DNA of 64,000 nucleotides from JAQIBY01 sp963676165 (GTDB lineage Bacteria > Bacteroidota > Bacteroidia > Bacteroidales > ML635J-15), in contig OY781043.1 of the NCBI GenBank assembly GCA_963676165.1, positions 2,418,001-2,482,000 of the forward strand, written 5' to 3'. Position numbers and translations under genes: made by a program. The notes under the pieces were generated by a model that ran no database searches, was not told the origin of the DNA, and was given only the letters and a program-made list of their open reading frames with translations. Each line of letters begins with the position of its first letter. Positions within the stretch are counted from its first letter, which is position 1. This document shows positions 37,308 to 46,437 of the stretch, piece after piece.

Positions 37308-37630
37308 ATGAAACGTAAAATAATCCATATTAACGAAGACCTGTGTAACGGATGCGGCAATTGCATTCCAAACTGTGCCAAAGGAGCATTACAGATAATT
37401 GACGGGAAAACCCGGCTGGGGTCTGACCTTATGTGTGACGGGCTCGGAGCCTGCCTTGGGCACTGCCCTTAAGGAGCAATAACAATGGAAGAAAGGGAAG
37501 CTGTCCCTTACGATGAGATTGCTGTAATCAAAGACATAATCCTAAAGGTAAAAATACAGTTAAGACATACACAAAGTAAGAACGCACTGACACCTGAATC
37601 CGTTCCGGTGTTTTTCTTTTATTTCTAGGC
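37308..37630 (+). pseudogene. 4Fe-4S ferredoxin gene with a nonsense codon
   Basis: From the ATG at 37308: MKRKIIHINEDLCNGCGNC, IPNCAKGALQIIDGK, CDGLGACLGHCP, then TAA at 37470-37472. The same frame continues GAITMEEREAVPYDEIAVIKD, exactly the normal continuation of this ferredoxin family (CLGHCPxGAITIEEREAxPYDE). One substitution in a CAA or GAA codon explains the stop. Eight Cys for two clusters are present before it, so a 55-residue product might still fold. The end after about 37560 no longer resembles the family. Related proteins accompany radical or reductase enzymes. Confidence 0.85.
37590..37620 (+). terminator. Probable intrinsic terminator
   Basis: ACACCTGAA (37590-37598) and TTCCGGTGT (37603-37611), one mismatch, loop TCCG, followed by TTTTCTTTT. 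Confidence 0.65.
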
Positions 37631-37688
37631 TAAAACCCAAACTATGTCTTTTTTAATCAAATTAAAACGCTCAACTCACCGAAAGCAT

Positions 37689-37696
37689 TAATTTTG
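37689..37696 (+). promoter_or_regulatory. -7 box TAATTTTG for lipA
   Basis: Exact TAnnTTTG match 15 nt before the ATG at 37712; supports that ATG over the TTG at 37694, which would lie inside the box. -33 half not clear. Confidence 0.5.
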
Positions 37697-37711
37697 CATA
37701 AAAATTATGCT

Positions 37712-38554
37712 ATGGCAAACAGACGCAAACCAAATTGGTTAAAAATAAGACTCCCTGAAGGTAAAAATTATGCCTTTGTTAATCAAGTTGTAAAAGATCA
37801 CCACTTACACACAATCTGTGAAAGTGGAAAATGTCCAAACATAGGAGAATGCTGGGGAAATAGCACGGCTACATTTATGATTTTAGGCGATGTATGCACA
37901 CGATCATGCAAATTCTGCAACACAAAAACAGGGAAACCTCTCCCACCCGATCCAGATGAGCCTCAAGAACTTGCAGATGCAATTAAACTCATGAAATTAA
38001 AACATGCTGTCATTACATCTGTGGACAGAGACGATTTAGAGGATAAAGGTGCAAATCATTGGGCAGATGCTGTCAAGGCAGTACGAAAAGTGAATCCTAA
38101 AACAAGCATGGAAACACTCATCCCTGATTTCGATGCAATTCCTGACTTATTGAATATTATCATCCAGGTCAAACCGGAAATTGTTTCACACAATCTAGAA
38201 ACAGTAGCTCGCTTAACACCTCAAGTAAGATCACGAGCAAAATACGACACCAGCCTTAAAGTGATTAAGTATTTGTCGGAAAATGGAATTCGAACTAAAT
38301 CAGGATTAATGCTCGGACTCGGAGAAACAGACGAGGAAATCATTGAGTGCATGCATGATCTTGTTCATGCTGGATGTGAGATATTAACCCTTGGACAATA
38401 CCTCCAACCTACTGTCAATCATCTTCCTGTTGAACGATATCTGACTCCTGAACATTTTGAAAGACTAAAGCAAGAGGGTCTTAAGTCCGGATTTAAAATT
38501 GTAGAATCCTCGCCACTTGTCCGTTCATCCTATCACGCAGACCAACAAGTATAA
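37712..38554 (+). CDS. lipA: Lipoyl synthase
   Basis: 280 aa. Radical SAM enzyme that inserts two sulfurs into octanoyl groups on E2 and H proteins. Auxiliary cluster Cys36, Cys41 and Cys47 (CESGKCPNIGECWG), radical SAM cluster Cys62, Cys66 and Cys69 (CTRSCKFC), and the C-terminal RSSYHAD with the serine ligand are all present. The ATG at 37712 (MANRRKPNWLK) is the natural start. The stop TAA shares one base with the ATG of lipB, so the two are translated together and act in sequence. Confidence 0.96.
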   Translation: MANRRKPNWLKIRLPEGKNYAFVNQVVKDHHLHTICESGKCPNIGECWGNSTATFMILGDVCTRSCKFCNTKTGKPLPPDPDEPQELADAIKLMKLKHAVITSVDRDDLEDKGANHWADAVKAVRKVNPKTSMETLIPDFDAIPDLLNIIIQVKPEIVSHNLETVARLTPQVRSRAKYDTSLKVIKYLSENGIRTKSGLMLGLGETDEEIIECMHDLVHAGCEILTLGQYLQPTVNHLPVERYLTPEHFERLKQEGLKSGFKIVESSPLVRSSYHADQQV

Positions 38555-39249
38555 TGATAGAATGTCAAACAGTAAACTGGGGACTAATTGATTACAGTGA
38601 AGCGAGAAAAAAGCAACAAGCACTTTTTCAATTAGGCATACAACAACGTAAAACCGGTGAGGATCTTGGTTTTCAAAATCAGATTATCTTCTGCCAACAT
38701 CCGCATGTGTTTACCTTAGGACGAAATGCAAACAAAAAAAACCTTCTCATTAGTGAAGAAGCACTTCAAGCTCAATCCATACAGTGTGTTAAAACTGAAC
38801 GCGGTGGAAACATCACGTACCACGGACCTGGACAATTAGTAGTTTATCCTATATTGAATTTAAAACCTCTAAATCTCTACATTAAAGACTATGTCGAGAA
38901 GTTGGAAGAAGTCATTATTCACACGCTGGTAGATTATAACATTTTGGGACAAAGAAAAGAATCTGCCCCTGGGGTTTGGGTAAAAAAAGACAAAGACTTA
39001 AAGAAAATTGCAGCACTTGGTGTGCGCAGCAGCCGATTTATCACCATGCATGGATTTGCGCTCAATGCCAATACCAATATGCAATATTTTGAAATGATCA
39101 ATCCGTGTGGCTTCGACAGTCAATCTGTGTGCTCAATGCAAGAACTGCTCGGAAATGAAATTGACATCGCTATTCTACAATCCAAAATCTCAGCACATTT
39201 TGAAACCGTTTTTGGAATGAGGATAGAAAGATTAATAAATGAACAATAG
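38554..39249 (+). CDS. lipB: Lipoyl(octanoyl) transferase
   Basis: 231 aa. Moves octanoyl from acyl carrier protein to lipoyl domains, the step before LipA. RGGNITYHGPGQLVVYPI at 83-100, Lys151 (KKIAALGVRSSRFITMHG) and the acyl-thioester Cys185 (INPCGFDS); the Lys-Cys spacing of 34 equals that of the E. coli enzyme. Overlaps the lipA stop by one base. The last 18 bases overlap the tail of the convergent gene. Confidence 0.96.
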   Translation: MIECQTVNWGLIDYSEARKKQQALFQLGIQQRKTGEDLGFQNQIIFCQHPHVFTLGRNANKKNLLISEEALQAQSIQCVKTERGGNITYHGPGQLVVYPILNLKPLNLYIKDYVEKLEEVIIHTLVDYNILGQRKESAPGVWVKKDKDLKKIAALGVRSSRFITMHGFALNANTNMQYFEMINPCGFDSQSVCSMQELLGNEIDIAILQSKISAHFETVFGMRIERLINEQ

Positions 39250-40038
39250 TCGATAATAAGTCCAAGATCTAAATCCTGGATAAGTAGCATTATACTCCTT
39301 AGATAGTGACTTCGCTACAGATTTTGCCTGTATGTCTTTGTAATATCGGATGGATTTTCTGTATGCTTTTTTTGAAAGTTTCTCAGTATTTAAATCATAA
39401 ACATTACCAATCATATCAGATTCAAAATCTAAATTTTCACTTAAATTATTAATTGGCATCCCAATTTCAGTTAAAAAATACCATTGTTGATACCAAAAGG
39501 GTAAACTGTGTTTTAGCTCCACCAACTTTCTTGCTAATAAATTTATATCCTGAACAAGCACTCTTGAATCAAGTTTTATGGCTATTTCCATAAGGTAAAT
39601 TAGTCGTTCATTCTCACTTTCTGGGATTTTATTTTTATGACACATCACATAAAATTCTGAAGCACTTGAGGAGTCTAGACCTGCACGATACGCTCTATCT
39701 ATAAAAACAGTACGCATTACAATTAATTCAGACTCTTTGGGATAAAAGCACATGTTTAACAGCGTATAGTAAAAGGATTTTTCATATTCTTCCAATAAAT
39801 GATATGTCTTTGCCAATGCTTCAAAAAATACAGATTCTTCTCTATTGTATGTATCATTCATGATAAAATCAACAACATACAATTCCGCAGTTGGTAAATT
39901 ATCTTTCAACAAAAACAGATTGTTTTGTTCGTTAATATGTTGTAAATACGATGCTTCAATATCAGCTTGTGCGCATACAGGTATACTCAACGTTAAAGAT
40001 AAAACAAAAACTAAACTAGTAAATAAAATTGATTTCAT
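39232..40038 (-). CDS. Secreted helical protein of unknown function
   Basis: 268 aa with a signal peptide (MKSILFTSLVFVLSLTLSIPVCAQ). The mature part appears all-helical, TPR-like (NREESVFFEALAKTYHLLEEYEKSFYYTLLN), ending with a basic stretch SKEYNATYPGFRSWTYYRLLFIY. No named family recognised. Forms a two-gene unit with the gene at 40041, from which it is separated by two bases; both are exported, so they probably work together in the envelope. It overlaps lipB tail to tail. Confidence 0.7.
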   Translation of the reverse strand: MKSILFTSLVFVLSLTLSIPVCAQADIEASYLQHINEQNNLFLLKDNLPTAELYVVDFIMNDTYNREESVFFEALAKTYHLLEEYEKSFYYTLLNMCFYPKESELIVMRTVFIDRAYRAGLDSSSASEFYVMCHKNKIPESENERLIYLMEIAIKLDSRVLVQDINLLARKLVELKHSLPFWYQQWYFLTEIGMPINNLSENLDFESDMIGNVYDLNTEKLSKKAYRKSIRYYKDIQAKSVAKSLSKEYNATYPGFRSWTYYRLLFIY

Positions 40039-40040
40039 AA

Positions 40041-40616
40041 TTAAAACTTGAATTGAAATGAAACAGACGGAATATATGAAACATCACTTAAACGTGTAGC
40101 TTTAGCATCCAACAATTGCATTTTAAAACTATAGCGATAACGGATAGCTTCTTGCTTATTTTCAAGTCTCCATTTTCCATGAATCCAATCAAAAAGGTAT
40201 GTCCCTCCAATCAAAATCACTGCACTTGTAAAGACAAACACATCATCTTTATATGTGCTTTCACCGTTGAAAATATCTGCAAATTCTACGGTTGACTTTT
40301 TCACAGTATTTAAATTATAAAGCAACCCAGCATAACCTAATAGTCTCCCTCCTAATAATGCATAAGCTGTAGCTTTGTCTTCAGCTTTAAAATGGACATA
40401 TCCAGGGACAAAAACAGCATATCCCATATCCATCATACGGACATCCCGTGACAATAATTGAAATTCTTGATATTGCATTTTTTCATATACACTAGGGAAA
40501 TTGAAATTATCATTATTCATTTTAGGATACACATCAAAATCCTGAGAAAAACATAATTCAGCAAATAGGAAGCTACCTGCAAAGAATATAGCGAACAGAA
40601 ATAAAGAAGATTTCAT
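40041..40616 (-). CDS. Exported membrane-associated protein of unknown function
   Basis: 191 aa with a signal peptide (MKSSLFLFAIFFAGSFLFAELCFSQ). VFVPGYVHFKAEDKATAYALLGGRLLGYAGLLYN and FVFTSAVILIGGTYLFDWIHGKW contain two hydrophobic segments, and the chain ends SYIPSVSFQFKF with a terminal Phe like outer-membrane proteins. It resembles the DUF5683 type of small exported Bacteroidota proteins but I am not sure. First gene of the pair with 39232-40038. Confidence 0.65.
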   Translation of the reverse strand: MKSSLFLFAIFFAGSFLFAELCFSQDFDVYPKMNNDNFNFPSVYEKMQYQEFQLLSRDVRMMDMGYAVFVPGYVHFKAEDKATAYALLGGRLLGYAGLLYNLNTVKKSTVEFADIFNGESTYKDDVFVFTSAVILIGGTYLFDWIHGKWRLENKQEAIRYRYSFKMQLLDAKATRLSDVSYIPSVSFQFKF

Positions 40617-40765
40617 AATTTGTAAATATTGATGTTTGTTAAAGTTACCAATTCTATTCTAAATTTAATAGGTAAAAACAGGTATAATTCAAATTAATCC
40701 TATCATGAACAAAACCATGCTTTGAAAAATTTATTTATTAAAACAACATCAAATTGATTTTACTA

Positions 40766-40799
40766 TACCTTATCCAAAGTCTCGAACTTTAATAAGGTA
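40766..40799. repeat. Imperfect inverted repeat at the 3' side of the second RAYT gene
   Basis: TACCTTA and AAAGT pair with ACTTT and TAAGGTA around CTCGA. The inner part (TCCAAAGTCTCGAACTTT) resembles the centre of the palindrome at 41576-41620 (TCCAAAGTTTGAAACTTTGG). Confidence 0.7.
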
Positions 40800-40808
40800 C
40801 AATTTTAT

Positions 40809-41534
40809 TTATTCCTTAATCTGCGAATAACGATTGTTTGCTATACTATATTTCAAATTTTCAAATCCATCAAAAATACGGAATAGAGCATCCATATCTA
40901 ACGAAATAGTAGTATCATTTTCGTTTTTTGGCCCAGTATATTTCCAGTCATAGATATTCGTTACAAAACCATGATGCAAAGGATTGCAGATCACATAAAT
41001 TATCACATCTCGCAAATCAGAACTTAACACAGATTTACGCTTAAAAGGTTTCATAAACAAACTCCCACACCGACTAAAGAGCTTATTGAAAGATTGTGTA
41101 TAACTACTAAATAAATTCGAATATTGCTTACTGACAAAATCTTCGTAAACCATAGTTAGTTCTCGCAATATAGGGGAAAGAGAATTCATGTCTCTGGCTT
41201 TCAAACCCCCTGAAACATTCACATTGTCTTGATTTACCTCCTTAAGTAATCGTTGATAATCTGCAAGTTGATTCGCATACTTAAATTTTCCGGTCAAGTA
41301 TGTTAAAAAACCCTCATGACTCGAAAGCGCATATTCCAACAAACTTTTAATTCGAACGACAGAATGAAAATGATTTCGCAACAAAGAATACGCTAAATTA
41401 TCAACCACAGGCGTAACATGCTTCTCATATTTCATCAGAAAGAACCGCATATTCTCTTCATTTCGAAAAATATTATCATCTCCATTGGCATGATTAAAAA
41501 TATGATAATATCGTTCTACCTGCAATCGTTCCAT
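40809..41534 (-). CDS. RAYT-like Y1 transposase, long subgroup
   Basis: 241 aa. Starts with VERYYHIFNHANGDDNIFRNEENMRFFL, the usual beginning of this Bacteroidota subgroup ('HIYNRGNxxxxLF'). HUH motif LRNHFHSVVRIK with His55 and His57; the probable nucleophile Tyr is in VIIYVICNPLHHGF. A palindrome related in core sequence lies on each side, suggesting a self-contained RAYT/REP unit. The gene is intact. The long insert between HUH and Tyr is normal for the subgroup. Confidence 0.83.
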   Translation of the reverse strand: MERLQVERYYHIFNHANGDDNIFRNEENMRFFLMKYEKHVTPVVDNLAYSLLRNHFHSVVRIKSLLEYALSSHEGFLTYLTGKFKYANQLADYQRLLKEVNQDNVNVSGGLKARDMNSLSPILRELTMVYEDFVSKQYSNLFSSYTQSFNKLFSRCGSLFMKPFKRKSVLSSDLRDVIIYVICNPLHHGFVTNIYDWKYTGPKNENDTTISLDMDALFRIFDGFENLKYSIANNRYSQIKE

Positions 41535-41575
41535 TTGCTTCTCTATTCTTTTTAAAAATACAACTTCTTTCCAAA

Positions 41576-41620
41576 AAACTAAACTTCTCCAAAGTTTGAA
41601 ACTTTGGAGAAGTTTAGTTT
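41576..41620. repeat. 45-bp palindrome between lysS and the second RAYT gene
   Basis: Arms of 22 bp (AAACTAAACTTCTCCAAAGTTT and its complement) around a single G, no mismatch. On the - strand it is followed by six T, so it also works as a terminator for lysS, 10 nt past that gene's stop. Confidence 0.9.
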
Positions 41621-41629
41621 AGTATTTTT

Positions 41630-43357
41630 TTAAGCCAACCAGGATTTTACATCATCCTGAGTTGGATTTTGCAAGCCAAGTTTATGTTTTTTATTTAGGC
41701 CGCAAATGGTTTGATGCAACTTATTCGGATTTTCTTCCTTAAGCGCCTCAACTTGCGTAAAACCTGCTCTTTGCATAATAACCTCAACCCATTCCCCTGG
41801 AATACCTAAGGCTTTGAAATCAGCAGCATTATCAACTTTCACTTTAGGTTCTGGTTTCATTTGTGGGAAGAATAACACATCTTGAATTGACACATTATCT
41901 GTCATAAACATTGCAAGTCTATCAATACCAATTCCCATCCCTGCGGTAGGCGGCATTCCATATTCTAAGGCACGTAAGAAATCTTGGTCAATGAACATTG
42001 CCTCATCATCACCTTTTTGAGAAAGTTTGAGCTGCTCCTCAAAACGTTCTCGCTGGTCGATAGGATCATTCAACTCAGTATAAGCATTTGCAAGCTCTTT
42101 CCCATTCACCATTAACTCAAAACGTTCAGTTAAATCAGGATTATCTCTGTGTTTTTTTGTTAATGGAGACATCTCTCTCGGATAATCAATGATGAATGTT
42201 GGTTGAATGAAATTGCCCTCGCATTTTTCACCAAAAATCTCATCAATAAGCTTTCCTTTTCCCATACTAGGATCAGTCTCAATCTCCAAAGCTTTGCAAA
42301 TATCTCTCAACTCCTCTTCAGACTTACCACTAATATCATAGCCAGTGTATTCTTTGATGGCATCAGTCATTGTTACACGAGGATAAGGACGCTTGAAATC
42401 TATCGTTTTATCACCCAATTTCACTTCTGTCTTACCATGTAAAGCAATTGCAACACGCTCAAGCATTTCTTCGGTAAACTCCATCATCCAATGATAATCT
42501 TTATACGCCACATAAATTTCCATCACTGTAAATTCAGGATTATGGGTTCTGTCCATACCTTCATTACGGAAATCCTTAGCAAACTCATAAACACCCTCAT
42601 AACCACCTACTATTAAACGTTTTAAATAAAGTTCATTTGCAATACGCAAATACATAGGGATATCTAAACTGTTGTGGTGTGTAATGAAAGGACGAGCTGC
42701 AGCTCCACCAGGGATTGCCTGCAAAATCGGAGTTTCAACTTCCAAATATCCATGCTCATTAAACATCGTACGCATGGTATTGATAATCTGACTACGCTTT
42801 TTAAAGACCTCTTTCACATGAGGATTCACGATTAAATCAACATAACGCTGACGATAACGCATGTCAGGATCAGTAAAGGCATCGTAAGTTTTTCCGTCTT
42901 TTTCCTTTACGATAGGAAGCGGACGAATCGCTTTTGAAAGCAAAGTAAAATCCTCAACATGCACAGAAATCTCTCCCATTTTAGTACGAAAAGCATAACC
43001 TTCAATCCCAATAATATCACCAATATCAAGCAACTTTTTAAAGACACGATTATATTTTGTTTTATCCTCTTCAGGACACAAATCATCGCGGCGGAAATAC
43101 AACTGAATTCTTCCAGTTTTATCTTGCAATTCAGCAAAAGATGCATTTCCCATAATTCGACGACTCATAATTCTACCAGCTAAGCACAAAGATTTTAGCT
43201 CCTCTGGCTTTTCGTCATCAAACTGCTTTAAAATATCTTGACTTGTTATATTGATATCAAATCCTTTTTCAGGATATGGATTGATTCCTAATTCGCGTAA
43301 TTCCTGCAAACTCTTCCGTCTTACGACCTCTTGTTCACTCAAATGTAAATTTTCCAT
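41630..43357 (-). CDS. lysS: Lysyl-tRNA synthetase, class II
   Basis: 575 aa from the ATG at 43357 (MENLHLSEQEVVRRKSL); a longer frame to 43396 would contain the promoter. OB-fold for anticodon binding at about 55-160 (LAGRIMSRRIMGNASFAEL). Class II motifs: motif 1 around FLEVETPILQ-like MFNEHGYLEVETPILQAIPGG, motif 2 FRNEGMDRTHNPEFT, motif 3 GMGIGIDRLAMFMT. The C-terminal addition of about 65 residues (WVEVIMQRAGFTQVEAL ... DDVKSWLA) is the Bacteroidota form of the enzyme. Charges tRNA-Lys. Divergent from recJ. Confidence 0.96.
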   Translation of the reverse strand: MENLHLSEQEVVRRKSLQELRELGINPYPEKGFDINITSQDILKQFDDEKPEELKSLCLAGRIMSRRIMGNASFAELQDKTGRIQLYFRRDDLCPEEDKTKYNRVFKKLLDIGDIIGIEGYAFRTKMGEISVHVEDFTLLSKAIRPLPIVKEKDGKTYDAFTDPDMRYRQRYVDLIVNPHVKEVFKKRSQIINTMRTMFNEHGYLEVETPILQAIPGGAAARPFITHHNSLDIPMYLRIANELYLKRLIVGGYEGVYEFAKDFRNEGMDRTHNPEFTVMEIYVAYKDYHWMMEFTEEMLERVAIALHGKTEVKLGDKTIDFKRPYPRVTMTDAIKEYTGYDISGKSEEELRDICKALEIETDPSMGKGKLIDEIFGEKCEGNFIQPTFIIDYPREMSPLTKKHRDNPDLTERFELMVNGKELANAYTELNDPIDQRERFEEQLKLSQKGDDEAMFIDQDFLRALEYGMPPTAGMGIGIDRLAMFMTDNVSIQDVLFFPQMKPEPKVKVDNAADFKALGIPGEWVEVIMQRAGFTQVEALKEENPNKLHQTICGLNKKHKLGLQNPTQDDVKSWLA

Positions 43358-43374
43358 AGTCTCAAAATTTTGTG

Positions 43375-43405
43375 CAAAGATAACAGCTTTCATCATGATA
43401 ATAAA
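43375..43405 (-). promoter_or_regulatory. lysS promoter
   Basis: On the - strand TTTA (43405-43402), 19 nt, TATCTTTG (43382-43375), which fits TTTG-N19-TAnnTTTG with one change. 17 nt from the box to the ATG at 43357. Confidence 0.7.
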
Positions 43406-43591
43406 CTGTTTTTCAATTTTCAGTTTTTTTTCAACAATAAAAACGATTGATATACTTGTTATAAACAGGAAAGTTTCAATTTATCTTAAATTTTAGCCTA
43501 AGCAATTTGCTATTTTTTAAGACAAGAGTTTCCCTAAAAAAAATATTATTGGTATTATTGTATAATCTTTCTAAATAATTGACTTGTGAGT

Positions 43592-45337
43592 ATGGACAGG
43601 AAGTGGATTTTACATGAACGAGGTGATAAGGATACGGTCAATCAACTGGCTACATCGCTTAACATCAATCATCTACTTGCTGAAATGCTAGTTCAACGTA
43701 ACATCACAAACTTTGATGAAGCAAAAACCTTCTTTAGACCACAATTAAATCAGCTTCACGATCCATTTCTAATGAAAGATATGGACAAAGCAATTGAAAG
43801 ATTGAATAAAGCCATTCAAGCTGGTGAAAAAATTCTTATTTATGGTGATTACGATGTGGACGGAACAACTTCAGTTGCACTCATTTACAATTACTTATCG
43901 AAATATCACAATAAACTTGGCTCATATGTTCCTGACAGAAACAATGAAGGCTATGGAATTTCATTTGCCGGATTAGATTACGCTGCAGAAAATGATTTTG
44001 GTTTAATTATCGCCCTTGATTGTGGAATTAAAGCCGTTGACAAGGTCAAATATGCAACCGAGCGAAATGTCGATATCATTATTTGTGATCATCACACACC
44101 AGGAGAAACCATTCCTGATGCGGTAGCCGTTCTCGATCCAAAACGTGAAGATTGTAACTACCCATACAAGCATTTATCTGGATGTGGAGTTGGATTTAAG
44201 CTTCTTCAAGCTTTTGTAAAAGCCAACCAGTACGATGAAAAAGCTTTGTACGCTATGCTCGATCTTGTCGTTGTTAGTATTGGCTCTGACATTGTCCCAA
44301 TTACAGGTGAAAACAGAATACTTGCACATTATGGGCTCAAGGTTTTAAATAAAGCCCCACAAGCAGGACTTAAAACCATTATCGATTTAAGCAATCTAAC
44401 AAATAAAGACATTGTCATTTCAGACATTGTTTTTAAAATTGGGCCAAGAATAAATGCTGCCGGACGGATGGAATCTGGTTCAACGGCAGTTGATTTATTG
44501 ATAGCTAAAGATGATAAGAAATGTTTTGATATTGGAAATCAAATCAACCTGATTAATGATGAGCGCAAAACATTGGATCACTCCATAACGGATGAAGCAA
44601 TAGCCCAAGTCACAGAAGAACTTAACCACAAACAAAAAAGAGCAACTGTTGTTTTTTCAGAAAATTGGCATAAAGGTGTTATAGGAATCGTTGCAAGCCG
44701 TTTAATTGAAGTCTTTTACAAACCAACTGTTGTTTTAACGGAATCGAATGGAATGTATAGCGGGTCCGCACGTTCAGTTCCAGGATTCAACCTGTACAAT
44801 GCGGTTGAAAATTGCAGCGACCTCCTCGAAAACTTTGGAGGACACATGTATGCTGCAGGTCTCACTCTAAAACCGGAAAATTTCGAGACGTTTAAGCAAT
44901 GTTTTGAAAAATACGTTTCTGAGAACATTACCGAAGATCAACTCACTCCCGGAATTAATGTTGACATGCAAATTGAAGTCAAAAATATTAATGACAAGTT
45001 TTACAATATTTTAAGACAATTTGCTCCCTTCGGCCCAAACAACATGAAACCCCTTTTCATTAGCAGGCACGTTTTCGATAATGGTCAAGGTCGGACAGTA
45101 GGAAAAAACAACGAGCATCTTAAACTCAAAGTAATTCAACACATTGGAGACAACCGCAGCATAGATGCCATAGGGTTTGGCTTTGGAGAATTTTATGAAA
45201 AGATTAAAAGCTATCAACCTTTTGACATTTGCTACACGATAGAGGAAAACAGCTTTATGGGCAAAACGAACCTGCAAATGATGATAAAAGACATTAAACT
45301 TGCCGAAAACTCTGAACGCTTTAGTGACAAATCATAA
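43592..45337 (+). CDS. recJ: Single-stranded-DNA-specific exonuclease RecJ
   Basis: 581 aa from the ATG at 43592; a GTG two codons earlier is an alternative. DHH phosphoesterase motifs: GDYDVDGTTS (Asp86, 88, 90), ALDCGI, CDHHTPG (Asp166-His167-His168), SIGSDIVP and GPRINAAGRM. DHHA1 domain with FGGHMYAAGLTL, and a C-terminal OB-like domain. Acts 5'-3' on ssDNA in recombination and mismatch repair. Length and order are those of bacterial RecJ. Confidence 0.95.
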   Translation: MDRKWILHERGDKDTVNQLATSLNINHLLAEMLVQRNITNFDEAKTFFRPQLNQLHDPFLMKDMDKAIERLNKAIQAGEKILIYGDYDVDGTTSVALIYNYLSKYHNKLGSYVPDRNNEGYGISFAGLDYAAENDFGLIIALDCGIKAVDKVKYATERNVDIIICDHHTPGETIPDAVAVLDPKREDCNYPYKHLSGCGVGFKLLQAFVKANQYDEKALYAMLDLVVVSIGSDIVPITGENRILAHYGLKVLNKAPQAGLKTIIDLSNLTNKDIVISDIVFKIGPRINAAGRMESGSTAVDLLIAKDDKKCFDIGNQINLINDERKTLDHSITDEAIAQVTEELNHKQKRATVVFSENWHKGVIGIVASRLIEVFYKPTVVLTESNGMYSGSARSVPGFNLYNAVENCSDLLENFGGHMYAAGLTLKPENFETFKQCFEKYVSENITEDQLTPGINVDMQIEVKNINDKFYNILRQFAPFGPNNMKPLFISRHVFDNGQGRTVGKNNEHLKLKVIQHIGDNRSIDAIGFGFGEFYEKIKSYQPFDICYTIEENSFMGKTNLQMMIKDIKLAENSERFSDKS

Positions 45338-45564
45338 ACATTTTTCATGCAATTGCAAATTTGGATTTGTATAATCCCACAACTTTAGCAATCTGGAACG
45401 AAATTACGCTAATTTTCACATAGATAGGCAACCTTTTTCGTTCTTATTGCGTTTATTATAATGTGCAAGAAAGAATAATTCAAAAAATTCTTCGAACAAT
45501 AAAACATATTACGATAAACTGTGTTTTATTAAAAAGCTAAGTAGAAACTTAAACGGATTAACAC

Positions 45565-46365
45565 ATGAAAAAAAGCATCCTCGTCCCCATTGATTTTACT
45601 GACGTAGCGCATTATGCGATGGAGCATGCCTACCTCATTGCAAAAAAAATCAAAACCCCTATTACACTAGTTCACATTGTTTCTAGCAGTAATATGATTG
45701 ATGAAAAAGAAGAAGAACTCAAGCAACTTGCGGATAAATTCAAAGCCACACATGATGACATTGAAATCAACTACATAGTACGCAAAGGAAATATCTTCAA
45801 AACAATATTCCAAGTATCTCAAGAACTTGACGCATATCTTGCTGTCATGGGTACTCACGGTCAAAAAACCCTGAAAAAGGCGATGAAGGTAGTTAAGAAA
45901 TTTGTGAAAATTGCGTTCATACTCGTTCAATCTCCTCCTGAAGGCAAAGCCATTAAGAAAATCCTTATTCCGTTGGATTCCAACGTAAAAACTCGTGCAA
46001 ACTTGAATTGGATTAAAGTATTTGGTCGCTATTTTGAACTGAATGTTTATTTGCTTTATCCTGTTTTTAAAAACGATGAAAAAAATAAAATGATAATCCG
46101 CAACCTAAGATTTGCAGAAAAAATCCTTAACAAAGAATTAATTGAGCATCAAGTTGTAAGAGCAAATCAGTCCGAGAATTATCCCGCTGAAATATTTGCA
46201 CAAGCGAAAGAGCTGGATATTGATATGCTATCTGTCATGTCAACAAATTACAAAAAAATCATCCCTAAGCTTAAAGAAGAAAGCGAATTACAAACTTATA
46301 AAGAAACACCTATATTATGTGTTAATCCGAGAATTGATCTTGAAAAATTCGGTGGTTTGACCTAA
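45565..46365 (+). CDS. Universal stress protein, tandem UspA domains
   Basis: 266 aa. First UspA domain at 1-130 (SILVPIDFTDVAHYAMEHAYLIAKK ... VMGTHGQKTLKKAM) and a more degenerate second at 137-260 (KKILIPLDSNVKTRANLNW ... MLSVMSTNYKKIIP). The ATP-type G-x2-G-x9-GS motif is only partly kept in the first domain and missing from the second. Cytosolic stress-related protein; monocistronic, with a terminator 40 nt after the stop. Confidence 0.85.
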   Translation: MKKSILVPIDFTDVAHYAMEHAYLIAKKIKTPITLVHIVSSSNMIDEKEEELKQLADKFKATHDDIEINYIVRKGNIFKTIFQVSQELDAYLAVMGTHGQKTLKKAMKVVKKFVKIAFILVQSPPEGKAIKKILIPLDSNVKTRANLNWIKVFGRYFELNVYLLYPVFKNDEKNKMIIRNLRFAEKILNKELIEHQVVRANQSENYPAEIFAQAKELDIDMLSVMSTNYKKIIPKLKEESELQTYKETPILCVNPRIDLEKFGGLT

Positions 46366-46404
46366 TTGTGTTAATCCGTAAAATAAACCACTTATGCAAT
46401 TCTC

Positions 46405-46437
46405 AAGCGTCTGATGCCACCACATCAGGCGCTTTTT
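46405..46437. terminator. Bidirectional terminator overlapping a stop codon
   Basis: AAGCGTCTGATG (46405-46416) and CATCAGGCGCTT (46423-46434) with one G-T pair, loop CCACCA; T run on the + side. The stop codon of the - strand gene at 46425 is within the right arm. Confidence 0.8.
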
